Assembly: GCF_034274695.1 (NCBI RefSeq)
Contig: NZ_CP128362.1
Location: 8,558,501-8,622,500, forward strand
Direction: 5' to 3'
DNA length: 64,000 bases
DNA from: Chitinophaga sp. LS1
GTDB lineage: Bacteria; Bacteroidota; Bacteroidia; Chitinophagales; Chitinophagaceae
The translations under genes and the position numbers were made by a program. Shown here piece by piece: positions 1 through 9,061 of the stretch; position 1 is the first letter of the stretch, and each line of letters opens with the position of its first letter. Below the pieces are notes generated by a model, which searched no databases, was not told where the DNA came from, and saw only the letters and a list, made by a program, of their open reading frames with translations.

Positions 1-59
1 CAAAGCATTTCTTCTCTTGTGAGACACTTCTCCTGTGGAGTGAGTTTTTCGAGTTTCAT
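1..59 (-). CDS. GG-leader RiPP-like precursor peptide 1 (partial)
   Basis: Start codon at 59-57 on the minus strand; the gene runs off the left edge of the window after 19 codons. The visible residues (MKLEKLTPQEKCLTREEML) match the leader of the six peptides that follow at higher coordinates, so this is the distal member of a tandem array. The rest of the leader, the GG and the core lie outside. What is seen is only the leader; a peptide natural-product role is inferred from the family. Confidence 0.7.
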   Translation of the reverse strand, partial: MKLEKLTPQEKCLTREEML

Positions 60-80
60 GGAAATTGGGATTAAAAGTTA

Positions 81-241
81 TTAATTGTCTGCATCATCAT
101 AGTCCTGGACTGTCGATGCGCCGACGTTAGTGAAGTGGGCTTTCGTACCCGTTAATGATGGTGCGAGGATACCTCCATACAGGGAAAGCATTTCCTCTCT
201 TTTGAAGGATTTCTCCTGAGGAGTGAGTTTTCCAGTTGCAT
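81..241 (-). pseudogene. GG-leader RiPP-like precursor peptide 2, frameshifted
   Basis: The start at 241-239 gives MQLEN and then leaves the family frame, because the A-run after GAA has four A's where intact copies have five. Adding one A restores a leader matching its neighbours (LTPQEK.FKREEML.LYGG) and a core with the family's TGT, GAST and DYDDADN elements, ending at the stop at 81-83. Length is 161 nt (3n+2). The defect is a single homopolymer deletion, either a real mutation or a sequencing error; with it the peptide would not be made. Confidence 0.6.
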
Positions 242-264
242 GCGAGGTTGACTAATTATTGTGA

Positions 265-429
265 TCAATCACCATCAGCGTCATCGTAATCATCAGCTGT
301 AGATGTGCCGAGGTCTGTGCTATGCCAGTTTGTACCTGTTAAGGTTGGATTGACGTTACCACCGTGCAAACAAAGCATTTCTTCTCTTGTGAGTGATTTC
401 TCCTGTGGAGTGAGTTTTTCGAGTTTCAT
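265..429 (-). CDS. GG-leader RiPP-like precursor peptide 3
   Basis: Intact 54-residue peptide. The leader (about residues 1-24) is lysine/glutamate rich with KLEKLTPQEK, LTREEML and a terminal Gly-Gly, the usual mark for cleavage by a C39-type peptidase/ABC exporter. The core (about 30 residues) has Thr/Ser (TLTGT, STDLGTST) and a strongly acidic end (DDYDDADGD) with no Cys. Lack of Cys argues against a lanthipeptide; Thr plus Asp would suit ester-linked graspetides, but no modifying enzyme is in view. One of seven tandem paralogues. Confidence 0.7.
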   Translation of the reverse strand: MKLEKLTPQEKSLTREEMLCLHGGNVNPTLTGTNWHSTDLGTSTADDYDDADGD

Positions 430-461
430 AAAAACTGGTTTAAATGGTTAATAAAAAAAGA

Positions 462-619
462 CTAAGATTGTTGATCATTGTCTGCATCATCATTAGATGC
501 GCCGAGATCTGTTGTGTGCCCTTGTGTGCCGGTAAAGAATGCAGAAAGGCCACCGCTCAGTGTGAGCAGCTGTTCGCGAGAAAGGGTTTTCTCCTGGGAA
601 GTGATTTTTAGAGACTCAT
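462..619 (-). pseudogene. GG-leader RiPP-like precursor peptide 4, frameshifted
   Basis: From the ATG at 619-617 the reading is M-S-L-stop. Shifting by one base recovers a typical member: KITSQEKTLSREQLL.LSGG leader, then a core with FTGT, DLGAS and DDADND, ending at the stop at 462-464. No start codon exists in the restored frame before an in-frame stop, so one base is missing near the A5 run at about 605-610. Length 158 nt is 3n+2. Either decayed or an assembly indel. Confidence 0.55.
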
Positions 620-648
620 AATAATTGGGTTAAGTGATTAAAAAAAGA

Positions 649-801
649 TTAGTCAGCATCGTCGTAATCTATTGCTTCCTCCGTTCCGGTAAGATGTGCG
701 GCACGGGTGAAGGTCTGCGAAGGCGTATTGCCACCTGCTAATGCAAGCATTTGTTCCCTGCTAAGAGTTTCATCAGAAGGGTTGAGTTTTTCCAGTTTCA
801 T
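649..801 (-). CDS. GG-leader RiPP-like precursor peptide 5
   Basis: Intact 50-residue peptide. Leader MKLEKLNPSDETLSREQML followed by ALAGG; core of 26 residues with Thr (SQTFT, LTGT) and the acidic tail DYDDAD, no Cys. It matches neighbours in leader length, GG position and C-terminal acidic motif while the core differs, as expected of a diversified precursor family. The modifying enzymes are not in the window and may lie to the left. Confidence 0.7.
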   Translation of the reverse strand: MKLEKLNPSDETLSREQMLALAGGNTPSQTFTRAAHLTGTEEAIDYDDAD

Positions 802-936
802 ACTTTTTGTTATTTAAATGATGAAGATCCAGGCATGACCGTTCTGTTCTCAATAATTATTGAGAATAAAGCAAAGCATAAATGTCCACTCCCAATATTC
901 GTTATAGAGAAAGTAAAAGTAGATGATCACTATTTA

Positions 937-1057
937 TCAGTCTGCGTACTGATCATCCCTACTAATGGCTGTAAATGATCCGAGATCCTTGTTATACGCG
1001 CCTTTGGTGGTAAAGTATTAAACATTCTTTGGTGGGGGGAAGTTTCTCACGTTGCAT
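937..1057 (-). pseudogene. Decayed GG-leader peptide 6 (remnant)
   Basis: Starts like a family member at 1057-1055 (MQREKL), but the leader is shortened and lacks the GG. In another frame the 3' part reads as a recognisable core (TTKGAYNKDLGSF...DDQYAD) ending at the stop at 937-939, with the family's DLG and acidic tail. It is shorter than its neighbours, so there was a deletion in the leader as well as a frame change. A dead copy. Confidence 0.5.
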
Positions 1058-1123
1058 GGACATTGGATTAGCTAAAGTTAACTAAAATAGAACATTCTTA
1101 AAAGCGACCTTATATTAATGGCA

Positions 1124-1285
1124 TCAATCTGAATCGTTGTCCTCATAATCTGTTGATGCAGATGCTCCGGGATCTATGCCGGTAGGGCCTGATAATGTTG
1201 ATGAAGGAGCATTTCCTCCCTGCACAGTTAATAATTGGTCTCTAGTAAGGTTATTTCCCTGAGCTACGATTTTTTCGAGTTGCAT
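1124..1285 (-). CDS. GG-leader RiPP-like precursor peptide 7
   Basis: Intact 53-residue peptide, promoter-proximal if the array is co-transcribed on the minus strand. The start at 1285 is chosen because it aligns with MKLEKL/MQLEK of the other copies; the frame stays open another 19 codons upstream. Leader MQLEKIVAQGNNLTRDQLL then TVQGG; core rich in Ser/Thr/Gly/Pro with an acidic end (TDYEDNDSD), no Cys. It is the most divergent intact copy. Confidence 0.65.
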   Translation of the reverse strand: MQLEKIVAQGNNLTRDQLLTVQGGNAPSSTLSGPTGIDPGASASTDYEDNDSD

Positions 1286-1375
1286 AGAACAGTGGGTTAA
1301 GGTTACCGAATTTAAAAAAAATTCCTGTAGAAATAACATCAATTTTTATGAAAATAATATTTTAAGGACTTTTTA

Positions 1376-2770
1376 ATGACGTCGGCCGACTCTGCCATTT
1401 TTTCGATTTTGACTGATGAAGATTTTAACAACCCTGCTATTGGCGTTGCAAATTCATTTATTGAAATTATTCCAGGGCACTTTTTCCTGAATAATGTAGC
1501 GGAAATCATTAAGGATGAAATTCTGGCGAATGGCTGCGTGCCGTTTGAATTCAACACGATCGGTGTTGACGACGGTATTGCGATGGGGCATGAAGGTATG
1601 TTGTATTCATTGCTGAGTAGAAAACTGATTGCGAGTTCGGTGGAGAGTGTGATGAATGCACATAAAACGGATGCAATGATCGCGATTCCTAATTGTGATG
1701 AAATTGTGCCAGGCATGATCATGGATTCACTCAGGGTGACTATACCTACTATGTTTGTGAGCAGTGGACCTATGGCGAAAGGGTATAAAAAAGATGGTAC
1801 TCCTATCGATATGGCTACTGCTTTTGAAGCGGAGGAAAACATACAGCAGGGATACTGTGTGTAATGCCTGTCCCAGTGGTGGTAGTTGTTCCGGTATGTT
1901 TACAGCGAACTCTATGAATACGCTGATGGAAGTGATGGGTATTGCGCTGCCAGGGAATGGAACGATACTCACGCAAACACCTGAACGGGAAGCATTGTTA
2001 GAAGAGCAGCGAAGAGAATTTGTGAGATAGTAAAAGATGATGTAGCAAGAGAACGATTCAGGCTGGCGGGGGTGAATGCGATGAATAAAAGAGGCAATGG
2101 GGTGTTAATTGATCACCTGACGGTGAGTGGGGAGACGATCTTTGAAAAGATTGAGGATGCGGAGATTAAGGACGAGCGGATCATTCACCAGATTGATCAT
2201 TCTTATAATCAGGTAGGTGGATTGGCGATTTTGTATGGGAACCTGGCGGAACATGGAGCGGTGATTAAGACGGCGGGTATTACGGGTGCCAGGGTGTATA
2301 CGCGGGAAAGCGGTGTGTTTTGATGGGCAGCCGAAGGTGATTGAAGGGATATTGATGGGGAAAGTGAAGGCCGGAGATGTGGTGGTGATCAGGTATGAGG
2401 GGCAGAAAGGCGGGCCTGGGATGCAGGAGATGCTGACACCGACGAGTTTGATTATGGGGGGGGATGGGATTGGGTAGTTCTGTGGCGTTAATTACTGATG
2501 GAAGGTTTAGTAGGGCGACGAGGGGAGCGTCTATTGGACATGTGTCACCGGAGGCGCTGAAGGGGGGTGATAGGATTGTAGAGATGAGATTCATATTGAT
2601 ATGGATAGGCATACTTTGGAGGTGAGATTGGGGAATGAGGAGATAGAAAAGAGGAAAAAGGAGTTTATGGTGGTAAAAAAGGTGTTGACTTCAAGATGGC
2701 TGAGGTAGTATAGGGCGTTAGTGACGAATGCTAGTAGTGGCGCGGTTTTGAGGAGTGATTTGTAGGTGTT
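1376..2770 (+). pseudogene. ilvD: Dihydroxy-acid dehydratase, multiply frameshifted
   Basis: Fragments in successive frames match IlvD, the Fe-S dehydratase of branched-chain amino-acid synthesis: an N-terminal part (1376-1863) with [20 protein letters not shown] and NCDEIVPGM; a segment from about 1860 with [17 protein letters not shown], the Fe-S cysteine region; then [70 protein letters not shown] and a degraded C-terminus near 2750. At least four frame changes and a missing middle portion rule out function. It is older decay than the single-base lesions elsewhere in the window. Confidence 0.85.
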
Positions 2771-2849
2771 TTTGGGCGGGTTGGTGAGATATATTTGAAA
2801 AATGTTTTACACATTTTGAAAAAATATTTGGAGATTTTCATTCAGTTTT

Positions 2850-4408
2850 TCACATTTGCAGCGGAGAAATGGCAGAGCGGTCGAATGCGGCGGTCTTGAA
2901 AACCGTTGACTGTAACAGGTCCGGGGGTTCGAATCCCTCTTTCTCCGCTAAAGGGGACTGATTATCGAAAAGATGATCGGTCCCTTTTTCGTTTTGGGGT
3001 GGATTGCCCGATAGGTGGGCAATCCGTGAGAAAATGTAGTTCACTTTTGGGGTTCGAAATGCCTCATTTTGGCGGTCGTAGATGATTCCGTTGGGGAATA
3101 CTAGGGTTTGCAGCTTCTCCTTTGCGCCTGTATCACTGGAACGCCATATCATAGCGAGTTTGGAAGAAAGAGATATGGCTTGGTTTATTACTTCTTCCGG
3201 GTTCGAAATACTTCCGGTGCATTTTTCAAGTTTGGTGGAAATAAGATTCCGCTCCTTACTATACCGGGAATAAAACTTATCGAACGTCTCCTGCCCTATT
3301 TCTTTTAATACATACCTACTTTCCTCCAAGCCGTCGATCTTGTTATCGATCTCTTTTAATTGGGCGGTTAATATTTTCTGTTGTTCGATGTTTTCCCTGT
3401 TCATTTCATAATACTCCTCAAGAAGTACCTTTCTAAGGCAATCTATCTGATTATCATCGAAATAGAATTGACTTAACAACTGCTCAAATAGTTCATGCAT
3501 CCTTTTGGCGCTTTTATTACATTTACAGCCATCCTTCCGGCACTTGTAATACCACAGTGATTTTGCTTTGACTACATAACCTGTAAATGGCTGGTTACAG
3601 GTATCACATTTAATGAAGATTTTAAGAGGCACAGCGTCTTGTTCCTTTTTGTGTGGCACACCGTAACCTCCTGAGCCCTGATGAATGTTATTGACCTTTA
3701 AAAAGATTTCAGGGCTGATCATCTTCTCATGGTCACCTTCCACTATTTTACCTTCCAATAACCCGTGGTTAATCATACCACAATAGAAAGGACGTTTAAA
3801 TATCTTAGTTAACTGCTGTTTATACATCTTAACTCCCATAGCCTTCAGCCTGGAAATAATTTCCTCATTCTTCATACCCTCGGCCTTCCAGATAAATGCC
3901 TTCTTTATCTTTTTACCTACTTCGTTTACAACAATTTTACGTTGACCGTTAATCTTCACAATATCATATCCCTGTGGTGGCTTAGTTACCCAAATACCTT
4001 TGTCAAACTTTTCTATCATGCCTGCCACCGCTTTTTGCTTACGAAGTTGGTTATCGTACTGACTAAACAAAAACGTGATATTCTGATGCAATACACCACT
4101 AGGATTGGAAGTATCTGTTGGCTGAGTAACTGCAAATATGGTAACACCATAATTCTCCCTTAATTCCTCGGCTAATTTAATAGCAGCACCTCCTGTTCGG
4201 GAGAAACGATCAAGTGTATAAACTAATATGTGACTCACTTTTCCCTTACGGGTTTTAATAAAGTCCAACATCCGGTTAAACTCTTTACGACCATCGGTTT
4301 TCGCGCTTTCATAAGTGCCCCCGAAGTAACCAATGATACCCAGGTTGTTCTTACGGGCAGATTCTTCGATTGATTTACGCTGAACATCCAGGCTTAAATT
4401 ATGGTCTG
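2850..4408 (-). CDS. Large serine recombinase, exon 2 (interrupted by a group II intron)
   Basis: Together with exon 1 at 8695-8806 this encodes a 556-residue large serine recombinase (112 + 1559 nt = 557 codons). Joining the exons gives VSSKEQ-ADHNLSLDVQRKS, the normal start of a resolvase domain; the catalytic Ser is in TRVSSKEQ. Exon 2 holds the rest of the catalytic domain (HILVYTLDRFSRTG), the recombinase domain, a zinc ribbon (CDTCNQPF...CRKDGCKC) and a coiled coil. The last ~30 codons run through the tRNA-Ser antisense (FEPPDLLQSTVFKTAAF), as seen for recombinases that use a tRNA as attachment site. It presumably integrates the island to its right. Expression requires both introns to splice. 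Confidence 0.85.
2863..2947 (+). tRNA. tRNA-Ser (anticodon TGA)
   Basis: An 85-nt class II tRNA. The acceptor stem GGAGAAA pairs with TTTCTCC (2940-2946), discriminator G; the anticodon arm is CGGTCTTGAAAACCG with anticodon TGA, so it reads UCN serine codons. There is a long variable arm (TTGACTGTAACAGGTC region) and a T-arm GGGGGTTCGAATCCCTC. The recombinase gene on the other strand ends inside it, a classic integration arrangement at a tRNA 3' end. Confidence 0.95.
2950..2989 (+). terminator. Terminator hairpin after tRNA-Ser
   Basis: AAAGGGGAC-TGAT pairs with ATCG-GTCCCTTTTT across a short loop and ends in a T-run, directly after the tRNA. It is probably the native terminator of the tRNA transcript. 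The same order, a tRNA-like 3' end followed by a hairpin, recurs at the scars further right. Confidence 0.65.
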
Positions 4409-4502
4409 ATCGAGTAAGGCAGGGACTTTCACCCTACCTTCTCACAGAACCGTACGTGAGACTCTCATCTCATACGGCTCTTCTCATTGGTCAATCTCTT
4501 TC

Positions 4503-5152
4503 TCATGGTAAGATGCCATGTTCCCAATGTACAAAGAGTTTAGGATTGGCTTTCGCCAGTGCTTTATTGCGTAACACTGCACGCCTGATATTAAGCTTGT
4601 ACTTATCCTTAATCCAGTTAGTCAACCGTTTGTTTAACTGATGAAACACTCGCCTCAGTTCTGATTTCCTGAACTTCCCATAGTAGGTAATCCAGCCACG
4701 GATTTGTGGGTTTAGTTCTTTGGCAAATATTTCAAAATTGTCGGTGATTCTGCTGCGGAGGTTTCGTGCCTTTATAGCATTACCTATCTTCACTTTTGAT
4801 CTTGTGCTGATGGCCGGTGTGAAGCTATAAAATATATGGTTGTTTGCCTTCTTACGACATTGCCTTGCTTTAAATGTAAATCCTAAAAAGTCGAAGCTTA
4901 CAACAGGATGATCACTTTTGTTACGTTTCTTATCTCTGCAATAAACAACTTTTGTCTTTTCTGGATGAACCTTCAACTTACAAGTTCCAAACCTCTCCTG
5001 AATACGATTAAGGATAAATAAAGCCTCTTTCTGTGTACGGAAATGTAACACGATATCATCCGCGTACCTTTCAAAGCGTACTTCCGGGTAACGTAACTGC
5101 ATCCATTTGTCGAAACAATAATGTAGGAACAAATTCGCAAGTAAAGGACTAA
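4503..5152 (-). CDS. ltrA: Group II intron reverse transcriptase, 3' part (outer intron)
   Basis: C-terminal half of the same enzyme. It starts with SPLLANLFLHYCFD and the catalytic RYADDIV, followed by the DFLGFTF motif and the maturase X domain (LNPQIRGWITYYGKF). The apparent start of an open frame at 5174 is intron sequence; the true exon begins at 5152 with TT completing the Ile codon after GTA-A. The stop lies just before domain V (4447-4480). The enzyme would help splice and mobilise the outer intron once the inner one is removed. Confidence 0.8.
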
Positions 5153-7564
5153 ATAGAGTAGGAACAGGACGCACCTTTGTAGTTCACACCACCTGTGTTT
5201 CCCCATTCCTCTCTCCAAACCCATCGTGACACTTTTGCGTCAATAGGCTTTCCAGATTGCAACATTATTTCTTTTGTCTACCGTACGTGGGCGTTTTAAT
5301 ATGACACGATTCACAGAGTAGTTGCGCGTTTTCTTTTGTATCCTTGCCTCCTGTTTTCTTCGCCTTTATATGATGCAAATCAAGATTACTCAGGCTGCCA
5401 CATATTTCACAACGCGCACCTCTTGCTGCTTTTAATTCAGCTTTGATCACTCTCCATGATTCATTATCTGCATTTCCGAACCATACTTTATCTGGTATTG
5501 ATACTTCTCGTACTGTCACTGCTTCCGTTCTTATTATGGCATCCTTATTCAAATAAAGGTTTGCCGGCTTACGTGATTTGTACTTCGTAAGGGGTTGGTC
5601 AAACATCTTGAACAGATATTTTATCCTATTCCCGTCTTGAATACCTAAATTATTTCTGGTACCATTCTGCCGTTTCTTATACATTTTCAGTATTCTTCTT
5701 ACAGGTAAACGATGACGCTTTTTCAACCAGGACACTAAACGGCGATTTACCCATAGGTCAAGTTGCTTGGCTATAGTCTTGACGTTACTATGTCGATAAT
5801 AAGCAATCCAACCTCTGAGCAGTGCATTCAGGGCAGAGAACTTTAAAAGGGGAACATCTTTAAATCTTTTCCTTGCTGTCATTTCCTTAACCTTCATCTT
5901 TAACTTCTCTATTGACCTTTTAGTGGGCGTAATAAACATTTTGGGCTTGTCATTATTTCTAACATGCCGACGAATATTAAACCCCAGAAAATCAAATCCT
6001 TTATTCACATGAGTTATGTGCGTCTTTTCCACTGATAATTCCAGATGTAATTTCTCCTTCAGGAACTTCTCAAATTCATTTCTCAATCTATATGCTTCCT
6101 GTTTGGTGCCATTGGTTAATAACAGCCAATCGTCAGCATATTTTATCAATGAACAATTCCCTTTCTTCTCTGTTCTTCTTTTCTCTTTTGCCTTTCGATG
6201 TAATCCGCCATAATGTTCCCACCAATATTTATCCATTTCATGCAGATAAATATTGGCCAGTAAAGGCGAGCAAATACCACCCTGAGGTGAGCCAGATTCG
6301 CTCTTATGGAATAATCCATTTTCCATGACGCCTGCCTTCAGAAATTGATTAATCAGATTTAAGATTCTCTGATCACCAATCCTTTTGGATAAAATACTCA
6401 TCAGTGTTTCATGATGAATATTATCAAATGCTCCCCTAATATCTCCTTCAATGATCCAATAGTATTTATTTCGCTTATTGATATAGCTATCCAGTAACGC
6501 AATACAATCCATTGTCCTGCGTTTTGGGCGGAACCCGTTGGAACAGTTCATAAATAAACTCTCCCATATAGGCTCTAGCAACATTTTGATAAGCATTTGT
6601 ACTACACGATCCTTGACAATAAGTATCCCAATCGGCCGTTTCTGATCTCTCCCTTTAGGTATGTATACTCTTCTTACTGGTTTGGGATTAAACTTCTTCT
6701 CCCGAAGTTCCATTTCCAATTCTGTTACCAGCGCTCTTTTTGCGTCATCCGATTGAAGTGTCTTTTTGGTTACGCCGTCAATACCGGCTGTTTTGGCTCC
6801 TTTGTTCTGTAATACAGCTTCAAGAGCCTCTGTAATCCATTCTCTGTTGCAAATAATACGATAGAGATGACCGAACTGATGGTTCGTATCACTATGCGCC
6901 TTTCTGGCGAGACTATGTTGAACTTTGATAATATCGGACATACATTTTATTCCTCTCTATTTTCAAACATAAATCTTTACAATCCTGCGGTCCTTCGCCA
7001 TGTGCAGGACTCTTTTCCTGCTCGGACTACTACGACCACTCTGCCAGGTAGATACCACGTCAATCGCAGCTGATCCATTCTTACGCATCTTTAAATACAT
7101 AAGACCAGTATCTAACCTTCCTACGTTCATGTACAAGTACATCTGCGCAAACCTTAGGTTCTCTCTTTACGCCCATGAGATATACACTAATATCCCCGAC
7201 ATGGCTGATGGTTTATACCCCTATAACCAGAGCAGTTTGACATCGCAGCAAAAATGCCTTTTCATAGAATCGAACAGATATTCTATTACCCAATGTCTCG
7301 TACCATCTCCGTTGTTTGACAGTACGTTCAAGGTGAGGAACGCTTCTAACAAGAGTTTCTTTCGTAACCATAGTTTGCATCAGGCTCGGGATCTCATAAC
7401 GTAACGGAGTGCCGTCATTTTATCCCTTGTTCTCCGGGCTCCAGACAATCTAATGCTCATTATCCATTGCCTGCCGGATCAGCCTTAGTGCTTTGGGGAA
7501 AGCACTATCTTGTACAGGAGGATTAATCCTGCCAAGCATTACTTGTACACGCTTCGCAGCGCAC
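5153..7564 (-). mobile_element. Group II intron (inner), in the outer intron's RT gene
   Basis: 5' end GTGCG at 7564-7560; 3' end ...CCTACTCTAT at 5153. Domain V is the 34-nt hairpin at 5217-5250 (AAGCCTATTGAC, loop, GTGTCACGATGGGTTT), with the AGC triad and the two-base bulge, followed by a domain VI hairpin. Excision rejoins GGTGTAA with TTAGTCC, the conserved QGGVISPLLANLF of the host reverse transcriptase. About 2.41 kb. Insertion at a conserved RT motif of another intron makes a twintron. Confidence 0.85.
5265..6941 (-). CDS. ltrA: Group II intron reverse transcriptase/maturase with HNH (inner intron)
   Basis: 558 residues. Reverse transcriptase motifs are complete: KGAKTAGIDGVT, FNPKPVRRVYIPKG, SNGFRPKRRTMD, GDIRGAFDNIHH, GSPQGGICSPLLANIYL, and the catalytic KYADDWLL. 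A maturase X domain follows (ALLRGWIAYYRHSN), then a C-terminal HNH endonuclease (CEICGSLSNLDLHHIKAK...LCESCH). Full length for the family, so this intron is plausibly active. It lies wholly within the 5153-7564 intron, upstream of its domain V. Confidence 0.92.
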   Translation of the reverse strand: MSDIIKVQHSLARKAHSDTNHQFGHLYRIICNREWITEALEAVLQNKGAKTAGIDGVTKKTLQSDDAKRALVTELEMELREKKFNPKPVRRVYIPKGRDQKRPIGILIVKDRVVQMLIKMLLEPIWESLFMNCSNGFRPKRRTMDCIALLDSYINKRNKYYWIIEGDIRGAFDNIHHETLMSILSKRIGDQRILNLINQFLKAGVMENGLFHKSESGSPQGGICSPLLANIYLHEMDKYWWEHYGGLHRKAKEKRRTEKKGNCSLIKYADDWLLLTNGTKQEAYRLRNEFEKFLKEKLHLELSVEKTHITHVNKGFDFLGFNIRRHVRNNDKPKMFITPTKRSIEKLKMKVKEMTARKRFKDVPLLKFSALNALLRGWIAYYRHSNVKTIAKQLDLWVNRRLVSWLKKRHRLPVRRILKMYKKRQNGTRNNLGIQDGNRIKYLFKMFDQPLTKYKSRKPANLYLNKDAIIRTEAVTVREVSIPDKVWFGNADNESWRVIKAELKAARGARCEICGSLSNLDLHHIKAKKTGGKDTKENAQLLCESCHIKTPTYGRQKK

Positions 7565-8147
7565 TTACACCACCTTGTGGCGTACCCTTTGTTCTTGCTT
7601 CTGATTGCTGTTCTTTATGAATGGGAGCTGTTAGCCACCTTCTGATATAAAGCAGTACCCACTTTTCAGAAGTATGCCGCTCTATTGCCTTTAGTAGTAG
7701 CTCATGATCTATGTCATCAAAGAATGACTGAATATCCAAATCCACCGCCCAATCCAGATCCCAACAATTCCGCCTTGCCTGTTCCACTGCCTGTAAAGCA
7801 TTCTTTCCAGGTCGATAGCCGAACGAGTTTGGATGAAAGATCGGTTCAATAATCGGCTCCAGGTAATCCTTGACGACCATCTGTGCAATACGGTCACTGA
7901 CAGTTGGAATACCCAACTTTCTGACCTTGCCATCTCCTTTCGGAATGGCAACTTCCTTAACAGCAGGCGGAAAATAGCTACCGGAACGGAGGCGATTCCA
8001 TAACTTATACAGGTTGCCAGATAAATTCTGATCGAACATTGAGATCGTCTCTTCATCTACACCTGCACTGCCATTGCTACGCTTAACCTTTCCGTAAGCA
8101 TGCCATACCATCTCTTTGGTTATAGGTAAAGACCTTGACGCCATCAT
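7565..8147 (-). CDS. ltrA: Group II intron reverse transcriptase, 5' part (outer intron)
   Basis: N-terminal half of an LtrA-type reverse transcriptase/maturase: AYGKVKRSNGSAGVDEETI, the RT0-RT3 motifs with YFPPAVKEVAIPKGDGKVRKLGIPTVSDRIAQ and SFGYRPGKNAL, then GTPQGGV where the inner intron begins (GTGCG at 7564). Joined to 5152-4503 it gives V-I-SPLLANLF and a 410-residue protein with no HNH domain. The residues that follow GGV in the raw frame (SALRSVYK) are intron sequence. Confidence 0.8.
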
Positions 8148-8694
8148 ATTAATCCTCCCTTTTTAAGGTTGTTAATACAATATTGTCCAATGAGCTGTGG
8201 CCTTCGCTCCATCCCCATTACAGGAACTTCTTCACTACTATGCCACAGTCTGCCACAGTATTGTCCATTGGTACTTTCAGCCTCAGATTGCGTCCTTGTG
8301 CCTTTCCCTTTACATGACAATACTGTTTCTCCTGTTCCGTAACAAAGCCTATGTAAAAGTCTTGCCACCTCTACACCGGACACCATGCAGCCAGTAAACA
8401 AGTCGTCTGCTGCACTTATCCCGCTGGTAACAAGAACACCTGCGGTTTTGATGTCGACTCCTATTTGCAAATTTCGATGCTTCATCAGTGGTTTACTTTC
8501 GTTCAACTCTTTTACATGTACCTGATAGAACTTCTGTCCTACCTTTTGCCCTAATGCTCACCACACAAGCTTTTGACTTATGCAGCTTAGGGTGGTTTGA
8601 TAGCTGCTCTTGCCAGCCGCTACCGGAGGGCCTACCTCCATCTGTGTTACAGCACCCTTCAGCTACTTACGCAGCCTCAGGTTTCAGGACGCAC

Positions 8695-8806
8695 CCTGTT
8701 CCTTGCTGGATACCCTGGTATATACCACAGCTGCCTGTGCGGCCACTTTAACAGGTTGTTTTTTGGAATAGTTTCCAAATTTTTTAAAAGCGTTAATAAT
8801 ACTCAT
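8695..8806 (-). CDS. Large serine recombinase, exon 1
   Basis: Codes for 37 residues (MSIINAFKKF...VVYTRVSSKEQ) plus one base. The Ser in YTRVSS is the expected nucleophile position of serine recombinases. The group II intron begins right after the final G (GTGCG, first base at 8694). The last G joins CA at 4408-4407 to make Ala and keep the frame into exon 2. The start ATG at 8806 overlaps the stop of the small upstream ORF (GCATGAG). Confidence 0.8.
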
Positions 8807-8979
8807 GCGGCTAATTTTTCAGGTGGATTAAGATTTACAAATGGTGTCTCAATGTGTTCAGAGTGGTTAACAGATAGTAGAATCCTCGCGAATATTTTAA
8901 GTGTTATTAAAAGCTCAGGGTCTGATATATTATGGCTTTCAGTATTCTCTGATGGTTCAGTTAACTCAGTGTTGCACAT
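8803..8979 (-). CDS. Small ORF coupled to the serine recombinase
   Basis: A 58-residue frame (MCNTELTEPSENTE...NPPEKLAA) whose stop overlaps the recombinase start in GCATGAG, suggesting translational coupling. It ends in an amphipathic stretch (LLITLKIFARILLSVNHSEHIE). I do not recognise the family. The tight overlap with a site-specific recombinase is the main support that it is a gene; it might be a recombination directionality or regulatory factor, but that is a guess. Confidence 0.45.
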   Translation of the reverse strand: MCNTELTEPSENTESHNISDPELLITLKIFARILLSVNHSEHIETPFVNLNPPEKLAA

Positions 8980-9061
8980 AGGAAGAAATTAAAATGAAAA
9001 AATAATACTCATAATGTAATAGGGAATATAAAATTAATTACACTCCCTATTACGGATACAA

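Larger units (their letters stand above)
4409..8694 (-). mobile_element. Group II intron (outer), in the serine recombinase gene
   Basis: The 5' end is GTGCG at 8694-8690 (minus strand). The 3' end follows domain V, the 34-nt hairpin at 4447-4480 beginning GAGCCGTATGAG and ending GTACGGTTC, and a domain VI hairpin, ending ...CTCGAT at 4409. Removing 4409-8694 restores the recombinase frame exactly. Its LtrA-type reverse transcriptase gene is split by a second intron (5153-7564), so the net outer intron is about 1.87 kb. The 5' domains occupy roughly 8150-8694. Confidence 0.85.

Noticed and set aside
1..1285. CRISPR array or simple tandem repeat
   Set aside because: The repetition is of coding units of ~160-200 bp with diverged cores, not short identical repeats with spacers.
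1..1285. Lanthipeptide precursors
   Set aside because: The cores contain no Cys, which lanthionine formation requires.
2850..2950. C-terminal ~30 residues of the recombinase as a real domain
   Set aside because: They are the antisense translation of tRNA-Ser; the frame simply runs through the attachment site.
8144..8506. 120-residue minus-strand open frame upstream of the outer intron RT
   Set aside because: Lies in the 5' ribozyme domains of the group II intron; such frames arise by chance there.
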